From the NCBI GenBank assembly GCA_048499435.1, contig JASNZW010000003.1, positions 124,001 to 188,000 on the forward strand: a stretch of 64,000 nt of DNA. The letters are read 5' to 3'. The notes under the pieces were generated by a model. That model was given only the letters and a program-made list of their open reading frames with translations. It was not told the DNA's origin and did not search any database. Made by a program: the position numbers and the translations under genes. Below, piece after piece: positions 49,048 to 57,085 of the stretch (within the stretch, counting starts at the first letter, position 1; every line of letters begins with the position of its first letter). Source of the DNA: DAOTWC01 sp048499435 (GTDB lineage: Bacteria; Chloroflexota; Anaerolineae; Aggregatilineales; Phototrophicaceae).

Positions 49048-50289
49048 ATGAGACGGGTTGTCGTGACCGGCCTGGGCATCGTGTCGCCGCTGGGACACAG
49101 CGCTCACGATACCTGGGAGGCCGTTAAAGCGGGGCGCAGCGGCATTGGCCCTATCACGCTTTATGCGACCGATGATGGCCACAACGTGCGCATCGCGGCT
49201 GAGGTGAAGAACTGGAACGCGGCGGAATACATGTCCGCGAAGGATGCGCGCCGCCGTGACCGCTATCAGCAGTTTATCGTTAAGGCGGCGCAGGAAGCCG
49301 CTGCCCAGGCGGGCTTCGTGGTGGATGCGCGCCAACCGGAACGCAGCGCCGTGATTATCGGGTCGGCGGTGGGCGGCGTGACCAGCTATTACTCTGAGGC
49401 ACGCACGCTGTTTGAAACCGGCGACGTCCGCCGCATCACGCCGTTTGGCATCCCTATGCTGATGGTTAACGGCGGCAGCGACATCGTCAGCATCGACACC
49501 GGCGCGGTGGGGCCGTCGTATGTGCCTGTGTCGGCCTGCGCGACCGGCGCCGATTGCATCGGCCACGCCTGTGACCTGATACGCATGGGGCGCGTCGATC
49601 AGGCGCTGGCTGGGGCCGGCGAAGCGCCGATCTTCCCGATGGGTGTGGCGGCGTTTGACCGGGTGGGCGCGGTTTCGCGGCTGAACGATGACCCGGAACA
49701 CGCTTCGCGCCCGTTTGACAAAAACCGCGCCGGCCTGGTGTTTGGCGAGGGGGCGGGGGTTCTGGTGCTGGAAACGCTGGAGCACGCCCGCGCGCGCGGG
49801 GCCAGCATCCTGGCGGAGATCGTCGGCTACGGGACGACGTCGGACGCTTTTCACCTCACAGCGCCGCACCCAGAGGGATTGGGGGCCAGCAAGGCGCTGC
49901 GTCTGGCGCTGGACGACGCGCGCTTGCGCCCTGAGGACATTCACTACATCAACGCGCACGGCACAGCCACCGACCTCAATGACCCGATGGAGACGATGGC
50001 GGTCAAACGTGTATTTGGCGAACATGCCTATCAGATCCCCATGAGTTCGACCAAAAGCGTGACCGGTCACTGTATGGGCGCGACCGCCGCGATGGAAGCC
50101 GCGTTCGCGGTGCTGGCGCTGCGCGACCAGATCGCGCCGCCGACCATGAACCTGTCTGAGCCGGACCCGCTGTGCGACCTGGACTATGTTCCGAACGCGG
50201 CGCGCCCGCTGGCGATGCAGCATGTTATGTCAAATTCTTTCGGCTTTGGCGGGCACAACGTGTCGCTGATCGTCTCGGCGTTCACATGA
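49048..50289 (+). CDS. fabF: 3-oxoacyl-ACP synthase II
   Basis: 413 residues from ATG 49048, behind GAGGAG; the frame is open upstream into moaDE but has no site there. Elongates acyl-ACP in fatty acid synthesis. Catalytic triad Cys-His-His: Cys in 'VPVSACATGADCIGHA', His in 'YINAHGTATDLNDPME' and His in 'STKSVTGHCMGATAAMEA'. N-terminal 'RRVVVTGLGIVSPLG' and C-terminal 'MSNSFGFGGHNVSLI'. The acpP gene that often precedes fabF is absent here. Overlaps rnc by 4 bp (ATGA). Confidence 0.96.
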   Translation: MRRVVVTGLGIVSPLGHSAHDTWEAVKAGRSGIGPITLYATDDGHNVRIAAEVKNWNAAEYMSAKDARRRDRYQQFIVKAAQEAAAQAGFVVDARQPERSAVIIGSAVGGVTSYYSEARTLFETGDVRRITPFGIPMLMVNGGSDIVSIDTGAVGPSYVPVSACATGADCIGHACDLIRMGRVDQALAGAGEAPIFPMGVAAFDRVGAVSRLNDDPEHASRPFDKNRAGLVFGEGAGVLVLETLEHARARGASILAEIVGYGTTSDAFHLTAPHPEGLGASKALRLALDDARLRPEDIHYINAHGTATDLNDPMETMAVKRVFGEHAYQIPMSSTKSVTGHCMGATAAMEAAFAVLALRDQIAPPTMNLSEPDPLCDLDYVPNAARPLAMQHVMSNSFGFGGHNVSLIVSAFT

Positions 50290-51017
50290 TAAGCCTGGCC
50301 GACTTTCAGCGGCAGGTCGGGCTGCGCTTTCAGCAGCCCGACCTGCTGGCGCAGGCGCTCACGCACCGTTCGTTTATCAATGAACAGCCGGACGCGGCGC
50401 TGCGCGACAACGAACGGCTGGAATTTCTGGGCGATTCGGTGCTCGATTTCATCATCACCAGGATGGTATTCGAGCGCTACCCGGATCTGCCGGAGGGCGA
50501 CCTGACCCGTTTACGGGCTGCGCTGGTGCGCACGGAAACGCTGGCCGAACTGGCTGACGCCTGCCAGATCGGCGGGGCGCTGCGGATGGGCAAGGGCGAG
50601 GACAGCAGCGGCGGGCGGCGGCGCATCACCATCCTGTGCGACGCCTTTGAGGCGCTGCTGGGCGCGCTGTATCTCGATCAGGGGCTGGCGGCTGTGACGG
50701 ATTTTGTGCTGCCGCTGCTGGTCCCCCGCGCCGACCACATCCTGGCGGAGGGCCTGCATCTTGACGCGCGCAGCGCCTTACAGGAATGGAGCCAGGCGGT
50801 CCACAATATGACCCCGACCTATCGCGTTGTCGCCGCCACCGGGCCGGATCATGACCCGGCGTTCACGGTTGAGGTGCTGATCGGCCAGCGGTTAGCCGGG
50901 CGCGGGACGGGCAAGAGCAAACAGGCGGCGGCCCAGGCGGCTGCGCGCGCGGTGCTGCGCCTGGTCGAAGCTGGTGAAGCGCCGGTTGACGACCGATCAG
51001 CGGCGGACGATCTGTAG
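50286..51017 (+). CDS. rnc: Ribonuclease III
   Basis: 243 residues from ATG 50286, overlapping the fabF stop. Cleaves double-stranded RNA, mainly in rRNA maturation. Catalytic domain with the signature 'NERLEFLGDSVLDFIITRMV' (metal-binding Glu and Asp) and 'CDAFEALLGALYLDQG' (second metal-site Glu/Asp), then a C-terminal dsRNA-binding domain (about 160-228, 'DARSALQEWSQA', 'GRGTGKSKQAAAQAAARAVL'). Order fabF-rnc is common. The 3' end overlaps the convergent EEP gene by 21 bp. Confidence 0.96.
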   Translation: MISLADFQRQVGLRFQQPDLLAQALTHRSFINEQPDAALRDNERLEFLGDSVLDFIITRMVFERYPDLPEGDLTRLRAALVRTETLAELADACQIGGALRMGKGEDSSGGRRRITILCDAFEALLGALYLDQGLAAVTDFVLPLLVPRADHILAEGLHLDARSALQEWSQAVHNMTPTYRVVAATGPDHDPAFTVEVLIGQRLAGRGTGKSKQAAAQAAARAVLRLVEAGEAPVDDRSAADDL

Positions 51018-53048
51018 CTCAGCGACAACCATCCGGTGGTCGGAGGCGCGGGTGTCCATCACGCCGGCGTTGGTCGCCAGCAGCGGCGGGCGCACCCACA
51101 GAAAGTCTATGCGGGCGCGAATGCCGGTGCGCCACAGCGTCGTGGACAGTTCGAGCGGCAGGCCAGCAAAGGGGTCCACGAAGCCGGCGGCGCGCATCCG
51201 GTCCGCCAGGGGCGACGCCGGCGTGTTGTTGAACGTGCCGCCTACGACCATGCGCCCCAGGTTGCCGTCCGGGTGGTCGGCGCTGATGATGCTCAGCGCC
51301 TGGTCAAGCTGCCGCTGCTGTTCCTGTTCCTGCGCGGCGATGCCCTCTGGCAGCTCTACTAAAAGCCCCAGCCACACGTTGTAAAACGTAATGACGCCGG
51401 CGTCCGGCTGCACCTGAACGCGCTGCAGACCGGTTTGCAGGCTGCTGCTGGTCAGCGCGCGGCCCTCATCAAAGACGATGGGGACCTGTGACAGCGTGGC
51501 CAGGCCCTGAAGGCCCTCATTGGTGGCGTAGAAGCGCCGGTCCATTTGCAGGCGGCGCGCGAGCCACAGCGCCTGGTCAACGCCGAAGCTGGTGAGGCGG
51601 CCTGTTTCGACCTCTTGCAGCAGAACAACATTGGCTCCGCTGGCCTTGATGGTGCTGGCAATCGCCTCCAGGTCAAAAGCGAAGAACTCATTGAAGCCGG
51701 CGTGAACGTTATAGGTCCCGGCGCGCAGGTTTTCGACATCGCGCAGCGCACTGACCAGCGGCGGGCGGGCGAGATAGGCGGCGAGGATGCCCGCGCCAGC
51801 GGTGACGCCGACCGCCAGCAGCGACTGCCCCAGCGTGGCGCGCCGTTCCGCCCAGGGGACGCGGCGGCGCATCTGAATCATAGGCAGGGCAGCCAGGAAA
51901 GCGGCCAGCAGCAGCAGCGCCAGGCCCATCCCGCGGAAGCCGCGCAGCAGCAGCGCCACAACTGAATCGAGCGGCGCGATGCCGGTAGCCAGGCCGCGCG
52001 CGAAGGCGTATTCGTATGTATAGACATCGCCGGCAACCAGCAGCGCCAGCACCAGCGCCGCGACCACCAGCCACAGCCCGGTGAGGTTGCGCTCTTTTTC
52101 GGCCTGCGGGCGCGCCAGCCACCACCACAGCAGCGACAGCACCACCTGCGCCATGACGAGCGCCGCGCCGCCGACGATGCCCGGCACGCGCAGCCCCACG
52201 ACCAGCAGCAGCGCCGCCAGCAGCATCCACAGCCAGCCGCGCACGCTGCCGTCGAAAGAGGTGATGAAGCCGCGCGCCTGCGCCCGCACCCAGGGAACCA
52301 GCGGCAGCAGCGTCGCCACCAGCACCAGCGGCACAAACGTCGTGTAATCAACGCCAGCGCGCCCGGCGACGGCGTTGGGCAGCGCCAGCAGCGCCAGCTG
52401 AAGGAACAGCAGCCCGCCCAGCCCAACGCCAGCCCACAGGGTGAGCAGGCTGCGATCGGCCGGGAGGCTGCTGCCGGCGCGCAGCGCGTTATAGATGCCG
52501 ACAGCCACGGTGACCAGCGACAGCGCGAGCTGCGGCGTGTAGTAGGCCGCTGACCACGACGGGTCGAGCGTGTTGCCGGCGGCGCGCAAAATCTGGTCTG
52601 TGCTGAACGCCAGGATAAACATCACGGGCAGAAGCTGGGCGCGCTGGCGCGTGATAAGGGCGGTGTACAGCAGCCCACCCCCTACCGTCAGCGCCGCGGC
52701 GGTCAGCGGCGAGACCGGCCCGCTGACCAGCAGCAGACGCCCCACCGCCGTGATGCCAGCGGCGACGGGCAGCAGCCAGCGCGCGCGCCCCAGAAACAGC
52801 GCCAGCAGCGGCAGCAGCAGCGCCAGCCCTAAAAACAGCAGCTCGCTCTGGACGGCGGTTGGGTCAGCCACGCCGGGCAGCGCGGCGTCAACGGCCTGCG
52901 GGTCCAGCGCGCTGACCAGCGATGCGCTGGCGATGCGGCTGTAGACCAGCCCGATTAACAGGCGCAGCGCCTGGACAAAGAACACACCGACCAACACCGC
53001 TTCAAGGGCAGGCAGATGCTGTAAGCCCAACCGTACACGATTCAGCAT
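50997..53048 (-). CDS. Polytopic membrane protein with C-terminal EEP (endonuclease/exonuclease/phosphatase) domain
   Basis: 683 residues. Residues about 1-420 hold about 13-14 membrane helices (for example 'AVLVGVFFVQALRLLIGLVY', 'LLFLGLALLLPLLALFLGRA'). Residues about 435-683 are an extracytoplasmic or cytoplasmic EEP domain: 'GTYNVHAGFNEFF', 'NVVLLQEVETG' (metal Glu), 'RIDFLWV' and 'ASDHRMVVAEL' (catalytic Asp-His). The usual GDFN metal/catalytic segment is GTFN ('MVVGGTFNNTP'), so one key Asp is missing. Membrane-bound EEP proteins in other bacteria act on lipids or phosphodiesters. AGGAG precedes ATG 53048. Substrate unknown. Confidence 0.82.
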   Translation of the reverse strand: MLNRVRLGLQHLPALEAVLVGVFFVQALRLLIGLVYSRIASASLVSALDPQAVDAALPGVADPTAVQSELLFLGLALLLPLLALFLGRARWLLPVAAGITAVGRLLLVSGPVSPLTAAALTVGGGLLYTALITRQRAQLLPVMFILAFSTDQILRAAGNTLDPSWSAAYYTPQLALSLVTVAVGIYNALRAGSSLPADRSLLTLWAGVGLGGLLFLQLALLALPNAVAGRAGVDYTTFVPLVLVATLLPLVPWVRAQARGFITSFDGSVRGWLWMLLAALLLVVGLRVPGIVGGAALVMAQVVLSLLWWWLARPQAEKERNLTGLWLVVAALVLALLVAGDVYTYEYAFARGLATGIAPLDSVVALLLRGFRGMGLALLLLAAFLAALPMIQMRRRVPWAERRATLGQSLLAVGVTAGAGILAAYLARPPLVSALRDVENLRAGTYNVHAGFNEFFAFDLEAIASTIKASGANVVLLQEVETGRLTSFGVDQALWLARRLQMDRRFYATNEGLQGLATLSQVPIVFDEGRALTSSSLQTGLQRVQVQPDAGVITFYNVWLGLLVELPEGIAAQEQEQQRQLDQALSIISADHPDGNLGRMVVGGTFNNTPASPLADRMRAAGFVDPFAGLPLELSTTLWRTGIRARIDFLWVRPPLLATNAGVMDTRASDHRMVVAELQIVRR

Positions 53049-53089
53049 GGAGGCTCCTTCACGTTATATCGTAAAGTTTACAACGCGGT

Positions 53090-53095
53090 TATAAT
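53090..53095 (+). promoter_or_regulatory. -10 box before the amidohydrolase-CYTH gene
   Basis: Perfect TATAAT 38 bp before the GTG at 53133. No convincing -35 at 16-18 bp. An SD-like GGGAGGTG lies just before the start codon. Confidence 0.4.
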
Positions 53096-53132
53096 TGCGC
53101 AAAGTGAGCTGTAAAAGCAGGGAGGTGCAGCG

Positions 53133-55115
53133 GTGGAGCGCGTTGATGTCATTCTGACAGGCGGCACCGTTTTAACGATGAATGAGCAGATGGACCTGCT
53201 GTTCGACGGCGCAGTGGCTGTGCGCGGCGCGAAAATTGTCGCTGTTGGCGCGGCGGCGGATATCGCCGCGCGGTACGAGGCGGCTGAGGTAGTGGACTGC
53301 GGCGGCAAGTATGTGCTGCCAGGGTTGGTTAACGCCCACACGCACGTGCCGATGACGCTGCTGCGCGGCCTGGCGGACGATCTGCGCCTGGATGTGTGGT
53401 TAATGGGTTATATCATGCCGACTGAACGCATGTTTGTTAACCCGGAATTTTGCCGGCTGGGGACTAAACTGGCGTGCGCAGAGCAGATCCGCAGCGGCAT
53501 AACGACCTTTGTTGACATGTACTACTATGAGGCCGACATCGCCCAGGCGACCGCCGACGCTGGCATGCGCGGCGTGCTGGGGCAAACGCTGCTTAAGTTC
53601 CCGGCGCCGGACGCGGAATCGTATGATGAGAGCCTGGCGTATGCGCGGCGTTTTATCGAGGAATGGCGCGATCACCCGCTGATTACGCCGGCGGTTGCGC
53701 CCCATGCGCCTTATTCCAGCACAGAGGACCTGCTGCGCCGTTCCGCCGCGCTGGCGATTGAGTTCGACGTGCCGGTGTTGATCCATATCGCGGAAACGCG
53801 GCAGGAAGTTGAGGATCAGCTTGCCCAGTTCGAGCTGACGGTTGTGCCCTGGGTTGAGTCGGTTGGGCTGTTAGAGGCTAAAGTGCTGGCGGCGCACTGC
53901 GTTCACATCAACACAGCGGAGATGCACACGCTGCGCGCGCATGGGACGACGGTTGCCCACAACCCGACAAGCAACCTTAAGCTGGCCAGCGGCATCGCGC
54001 CGATCAAGCAGATGCTTGATTACGGCCTGACGGTGGGCATCGGCACGGACGGGCCGGCCAGCAACAACGACCTGGACATGTTTGAGGAAATACGCCTGGC
54101 GGCGCTGCTGGCCAAGACGGCGGCGAATGACCCAACCGCGCTGCCAGCGCGGCAGGCGCTGCTGATGGCGACGCGCTACGGCGCTGCTGCCTGCTTCCTC
54201 GGCGATGTGACCGGCAGCCTGGAGGCGGGCAAGCTGGCGGATATTATCATCATGGACAGCGACACGGTGCACAGCCAGCCGCACTTCCGGCGCAGCCATG
54301 AGGCTGTCTATGCGGAGATCGTCTACACTGGCAAAAGCACGGATGTGGCGCATGTGATGTGCAACGGCCAGTGGCTGATGCGCGACCGGCGGCTGCTGAC
54401 GCTTGACGAGCAGGCGCTGTTGGCTGAGGCGACAGACTACGCCCGGCGGGTTGACACGTTCCTGATCGCGCATGAAGCCGATATTCTGCGCAAGCTGCTG
54501 GCGATTGGCGGCCTGGAGCGCAGCGAGAGCTTTGAGGTGCAGACGAAAGCCGTGCTGCGCGACCCGGCGCTGATAGATGTGCTGCTGGCGCACCCCGATG
54601 TGCAGGTGTTGAAAGCGCATCATTACCGCCAGTATGACACCTATTTCCTGTTTGAGGACGCCGACCAGGGGCGCGTGCGCTATCGCGAGGATGACTTCAT
54701 TGACGCTGACGGCAACGTGCAGTCAGTGCGCACCCGGCTGACGCTGACGATGCCGACAAAAGAGAAAGAGTACGACGCCTCGGTGCTGCTCTCGCACTCG
54801 CGTTTCCTCGCTGCTGCTGATCGTCCCCTGCGTTTTTACCGTGAGTATTTCCAGCCGACCGCCGAGCGCGAGCTGCAAAAAGACCGCCGCCGCTGGCATA
54901 TTCACTATCAGGGGGTGCTGTTCTACGTGAACGTGGACAAGGTGCTCCAGCCCGCGCTGCCGGGGACGTTTATCGAGATTAAGAGCCGCACCTGGTCCGC
55001 CACTGACGCGGAGAACAAGGCGCACCGCATCCAGGAAATGCTGGCGATCCTCGGCATTCAGCCGGAAGACGCGCTGCTGGCCGATTATCTGGAGATGCCG
55101 GAGCAGGTTGAGTAA
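53133..55115 (+). CDS. Amidohydrolase (SAH/MTA deaminase type) fused to a CYTH-like domain
   Basis: 660 residues from GTG 53133. Residues 1 to about 445 are a complete TrzN/MtaD-type amidohydrolase: 'GLVNAHTHVPMTLLRGLADD' (metal His69, His71), 'HAPYSSTEDLL', 'VLIHIAETRQEVEDQ', 'LAAHCVHIN', 'VAHNPTSNLKLASG' and 'GIGTDGPASNNDLDMFEE' (metal Asp). This family deaminates adenosine-like compounds or guanine-like rings. Residues about 466-660 resemble CYTH phosphohydrolases/class IV adenylyl cyclases: 'FEVQTKA' (E468-x-Q470-x-K472, variant ExExK), 'YRQYDTYFLFED', 'TRLTLT', 'NVDKVL..LPGTFIEIKSRT' and 'LGIQPED...DYLEM'. No stop or overlap separates the parts, so this is a true fusion. ftcD follows after 12 bp. 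Confidence 0.85.
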   Translation: MERVDVILTGGTVLTMNEQMDLLFDGAVAVRGAKIVAVGAAADIAARYEAAEVVDCGGKYVLPGLVNAHTHVPMTLLRGLADDLRLDVWLMGYIMPTERMFVNPEFCRLGTKLACAEQIRSGITTFVDMYYYEADIAQATADAGMRGVLGQTLLKFPAPDAESYDESLAYARRFIEEWRDHPLITPAVAPHAPYSSTEDLLRRSAALAIEFDVPVLIHIAETRQEVEDQLAQFELTVVPWVESVGLLEAKVLAAHCVHINTAEMHTLRAHGTTVAHNPTSNLKLASGIAPIKQMLDYGLTVGIGTDGPASNNDLDMFEEIRLAALLAKTAANDPTALPARQALLMATRYGAAACFLGDVTGSLEAGKLADIIIMDSDTVHSQPHFRRSHEAVYAEIVYTGKSTDVAHVMCNGQWLMRDRRLLTLDEQALLAEATDYARRVDTFLIAHEADILRKLLAIGGLERSESFEVQTKAVLRDPALIDVLLAHPDVQVLKAHHYRQYDTYFLFEDADQGRVRYREDDFIDADGNVQSVRTRLTLTMPTKEKEYDASVLLSHSRFLAAADRPLRFYREYFQPTAERELQKDRRRWHIHYQGVLFYVNVDKVLQPALPGTFIEIKSRTWSATDAENKAHRIQEMLAILGIQPEDALLADYLEMPEQVE

Positions 55116-55127
55116 GGCGGCGCACAG

Positions 55128-56033
55128 ATGGACCCATTGATTGAGTGCGTGCCGAACTTCTCGGAAGGGCGGCGCGCCGAGGTGGTAGATCAGATCGCCG
55201 CGGCGATCGCGGGCGTCGCCGGCGTGCTGGTGCTGGACCAGCACCGCGACGCCGACCACAACCGATCGGTCATCACCTTCGCTGGCCCGCCCGGCCCGGT
55301 GCTGAAAGCGGCGTATCAGGGGGTGGCCGCGGCGGCTGAGCTGATTGACCTGGACCAGCACCAGGGCCAGCACCCGCGCATTGGGGCCGCCGATGTCGTG
55401 CCGCTGGTGCCGCTGCGCGGCGCGACGCTGGCGGAATGCGCCGCGCTGGCGCGCGCGCTGGGGCAGCGCATCGGCGATGAGCTGGGCCTGCCGGTGTATC
55501 TGTACGCGGCGGCCGCTTCGCGGCCCGACCGGCAGGCGCTGCCAGATGTGCGCCGGGGTGAATATGAGGGGTTGAAGGCTGCTATCGCCGCTGACCCGGC
55601 CCGCGCCCCGGATTTCGGCCCGGCGCGCGTTGGTCCGGCGGGCGCGGTGGCGGTCGGCGCGCGGCCGCCGCTGGTGGCTTTCAATGTTTACCTGACGACA
55701 GCCGATGTCGGCGTCGCGCAGAAGATCGCACGCGCCGTGCGGCATTCTTCAGGCGGGCTGCGCCATGTGCGGGCGCTGGGGCTGCTGGTGCAGGGCCAGG
55801 CCCAGGTGTCCATGAATCTCACCGACGTCTCTGTCACGCCCATCCACCAGGCTGTTGAGCTGATCCGGCGTGAGGCTCAGCGCTATGGGGTGGGCGTGGC
55901 GCGCAGCGAGCTGGTTGGCATGCTGCCGCAGCAGGCCCTGTTGGACGCCGCGCAGTGGTATCTTCAGCTTGATAATTTCCGTGTTGAGCAGGTCCTCGAA
56001 ACGCGCCTGGGCAGCCTGGCCAGTATCGAATAG
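55128..56033 (+). CDS. ftcD: Glutamate formimidoyltransferase
   Basis: 301 residues, the transferase half only; the cyclodeaminase domain of bifunctional FTCD is absent. Transfers the formimino group from N-formimino-L-glutamate (histidine breakdown) or a similar donor to tetrahydrofolate. Motifs: 'IECVPNFSEGRRAEVV', 'DADHNRSVITFAG', 'HPRIGAADVVPLVP' (catalytic His), 'RRGEYEGL', 'AFNVYLTTADVGVAQKIAR' and 'ELVGMLPQQALLDAAQWYL'. It lies directly behind the amidohydrolase-CYTH gene. No hut genes are in the window, so its donor may come from a different route. Confidence 0.93.
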   Translation: MDPLIECVPNFSEGRRAEVVDQIAAAIAGVAGVLVLDQHRDADHNRSVITFAGPPGPVLKAAYQGVAAAAELIDLDQHQGQHPRIGAADVVPLVPLRGATLAECAALARALGQRIGDELGLPVYLYAAAASRPDRQALPDVRRGEYEGLKAAIAADPARAPDFGPARVGPAGAVAVGARPPLVAFNVYLTTADVGVAQKIARAVRHSSGGLRHVRALGLLVQGQAQVSMNLTDVSVTPIHQAVELIRREAQRYGVGVARSELVGMLPQQALLDAAQWYLQLDNFRVEQVLETRLGSLASIE

Positions 56034-56136
56034 CCCCGTCCGAAACTTCGCCTGGTAAGGTGGAGAAAGATCACGCCGGGCCGGTGTCATTCGGCACTAT
56101 TAGGCCGCAGATTCGTTTGCCCACCCCTGTCCGCCA

Positions 56137-56142
56137 TATAAT
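56137..56142 (+). promoter_or_regulatory. -10 box of the hydrogenase operon
   Basis: TATAAT in the 172-bp gap before the first hydrogenase gene, the only gap in this operon of more than about 25 bp. TTTGCC (56116-56121) could be a -35, with a short 15-bp spacer. Confidence 0.4.
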
Positions 56143-56205
56143 ATATGAGAAAGATTTCACAATCGTGCCGCTGCGCAGCTCGCTGGCGGCGATGGAGGCT
56201 GTTCC

Positions 56206-56757
56206 ATGGTGTACGCGGTGCTGGTTGTCCTTGCCGCTGTGTGTGCCATCCAGGCGCTGCGGATGGTGCGCCTGCTGCCGGCGGCGCTGTGGCTGGCCGG
56301 CACGAGCGCCGCGGTGTCGGTGGCGCTGTACCTGCTGGGCGCGGTGGAAATAGCCGTTATCGAGCTGAGCGTGGGCGCGGGGCTGGTGACGGTGCTGCTG
56401 GTATTCGCCATCACGATGGCAGGCGACGAGCCTACGGCGCGCGGGCCGGTTGTGCCGCGCCGCGTCGCGCTGGCGCTGGTGGGCGCGGCGGCGGTGCTGC
56501 TGCTGTGGCTGCTGATTCCGCTGGCGATAACAGCGCCCGCGGAGGCTGACGCGGCCTCATTTGCTGATGTTTTCTGGCACGCGCGCAGCGCCGATATTCT
56601 GGCGCAGGTGCTGCTTATTTTTACCGGCGTGCTGTGTTTGCTGGGGCTGCTTATTGATGAGGCCGCTGTTGAGCGCGCCGCAGCGGGCCAGTCGGCAGCC
56701 GAACCCGTCAGCGACCGCGCCGCGGAGCCGCTCGCGCCGCAGGAGGAACCCGCATGA
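56206..56757 (+). CDS. Membrane subunit of group 4 hydrogenase, MbhD/DUF4040- or NuoJ-like
   Basis: 183 residues, five membrane helices. The segment 'AVEIAVIELSVGAGLVTVLL' matches the 'aPDvAlTEaavGaGl.t.l' hallmark of MbhD/MrpB DUF4040 proteins (NuoJ-equivalent), with a short acidic cytoplasmic tail. First gene of the operon; GGAGG precedes the start and its stop overlaps the next ATG. It probably forms part of the ion-translocating membrane arm. Confidence 0.75.
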   Translation: MVYAVLVVLAAVCAIQALRMVRLLPAALWLAGTSAAVSVALYLLGAVEIAVIELSVGAGLVTVLLVFAITMAGDEPTARGPVVPRRVALALVGAAAVLLLWLLIPLAITAPAEADAASFADVFWHARSADILAQVLLIFTGVLCLLGLLIDEAAVERAAAGQSAAEPVSDRAAEPLAPQEEPA

Positions 56758-57065
56758 ATTATGGGCCGGTGGAGGTGATCGCCGCTGGCGCGCTGCTGCT
56801 GGTGGGCATCGGCATTTACGGCTTGCTGGCTGTGCGCAACCTGATCAAAGTGGTGGTCGCGCTGCAAATTCTGGTTAAGGGCACGCTGCTGGCGCTGGTG
56901 GCTGCCGGCAGCGTCAGCGGGCAGCTCAACCTGGGCCAAAGCATCGCCGTGACTGTGATCGTGGTAGACACGCTGGTCGCCGTTATCGGGTTGGGGCTGG
57001 CGGTTCAGGTGCGGCAGCGGTTAGGGACGCTTGACCTGAAAGAGATTTCGTCGCTGCGCGGCTGA
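56754..57065 (+). CDS. Membrane subunit of group 4 hydrogenase, MbhG/MrpC/NuoK-like
   Basis: 103 residues with three membrane helices. 'GIYGLLAVRNLIKVVVALQI' and 'SIAVTVIVVDTLVAVIGLGL' correspond to the NuoK/MrpC pattern. The Glu of NuoK helix 2 is not in its usual place ('QILVKGTLLALVAAGS' has Lys instead), while in helix 3 an acidic residue is kept as Asp ('VVDTLV'). Overlaps the upstream gene (ATGA). Confidence 0.8.
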   Translation: MNYGPVEVIAAGALLLVGIGIYGLLAVRNLIKVVVALQILVKGTLLALVAAGSVSGQLNLGQSIAVTVIVVDTLVAVIGLGLAVQVRQRLGTLDLKEISSLRG

Positions 57066-57085
57066 GAAGCGCGCGGAAAGAGGTT

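Noticed and set aside
48913..50223. 436-codon open frame opposite fabF
   Set aside because: Shadow frame; FabF on the plus strand has all catalytic residues and proper start signals.
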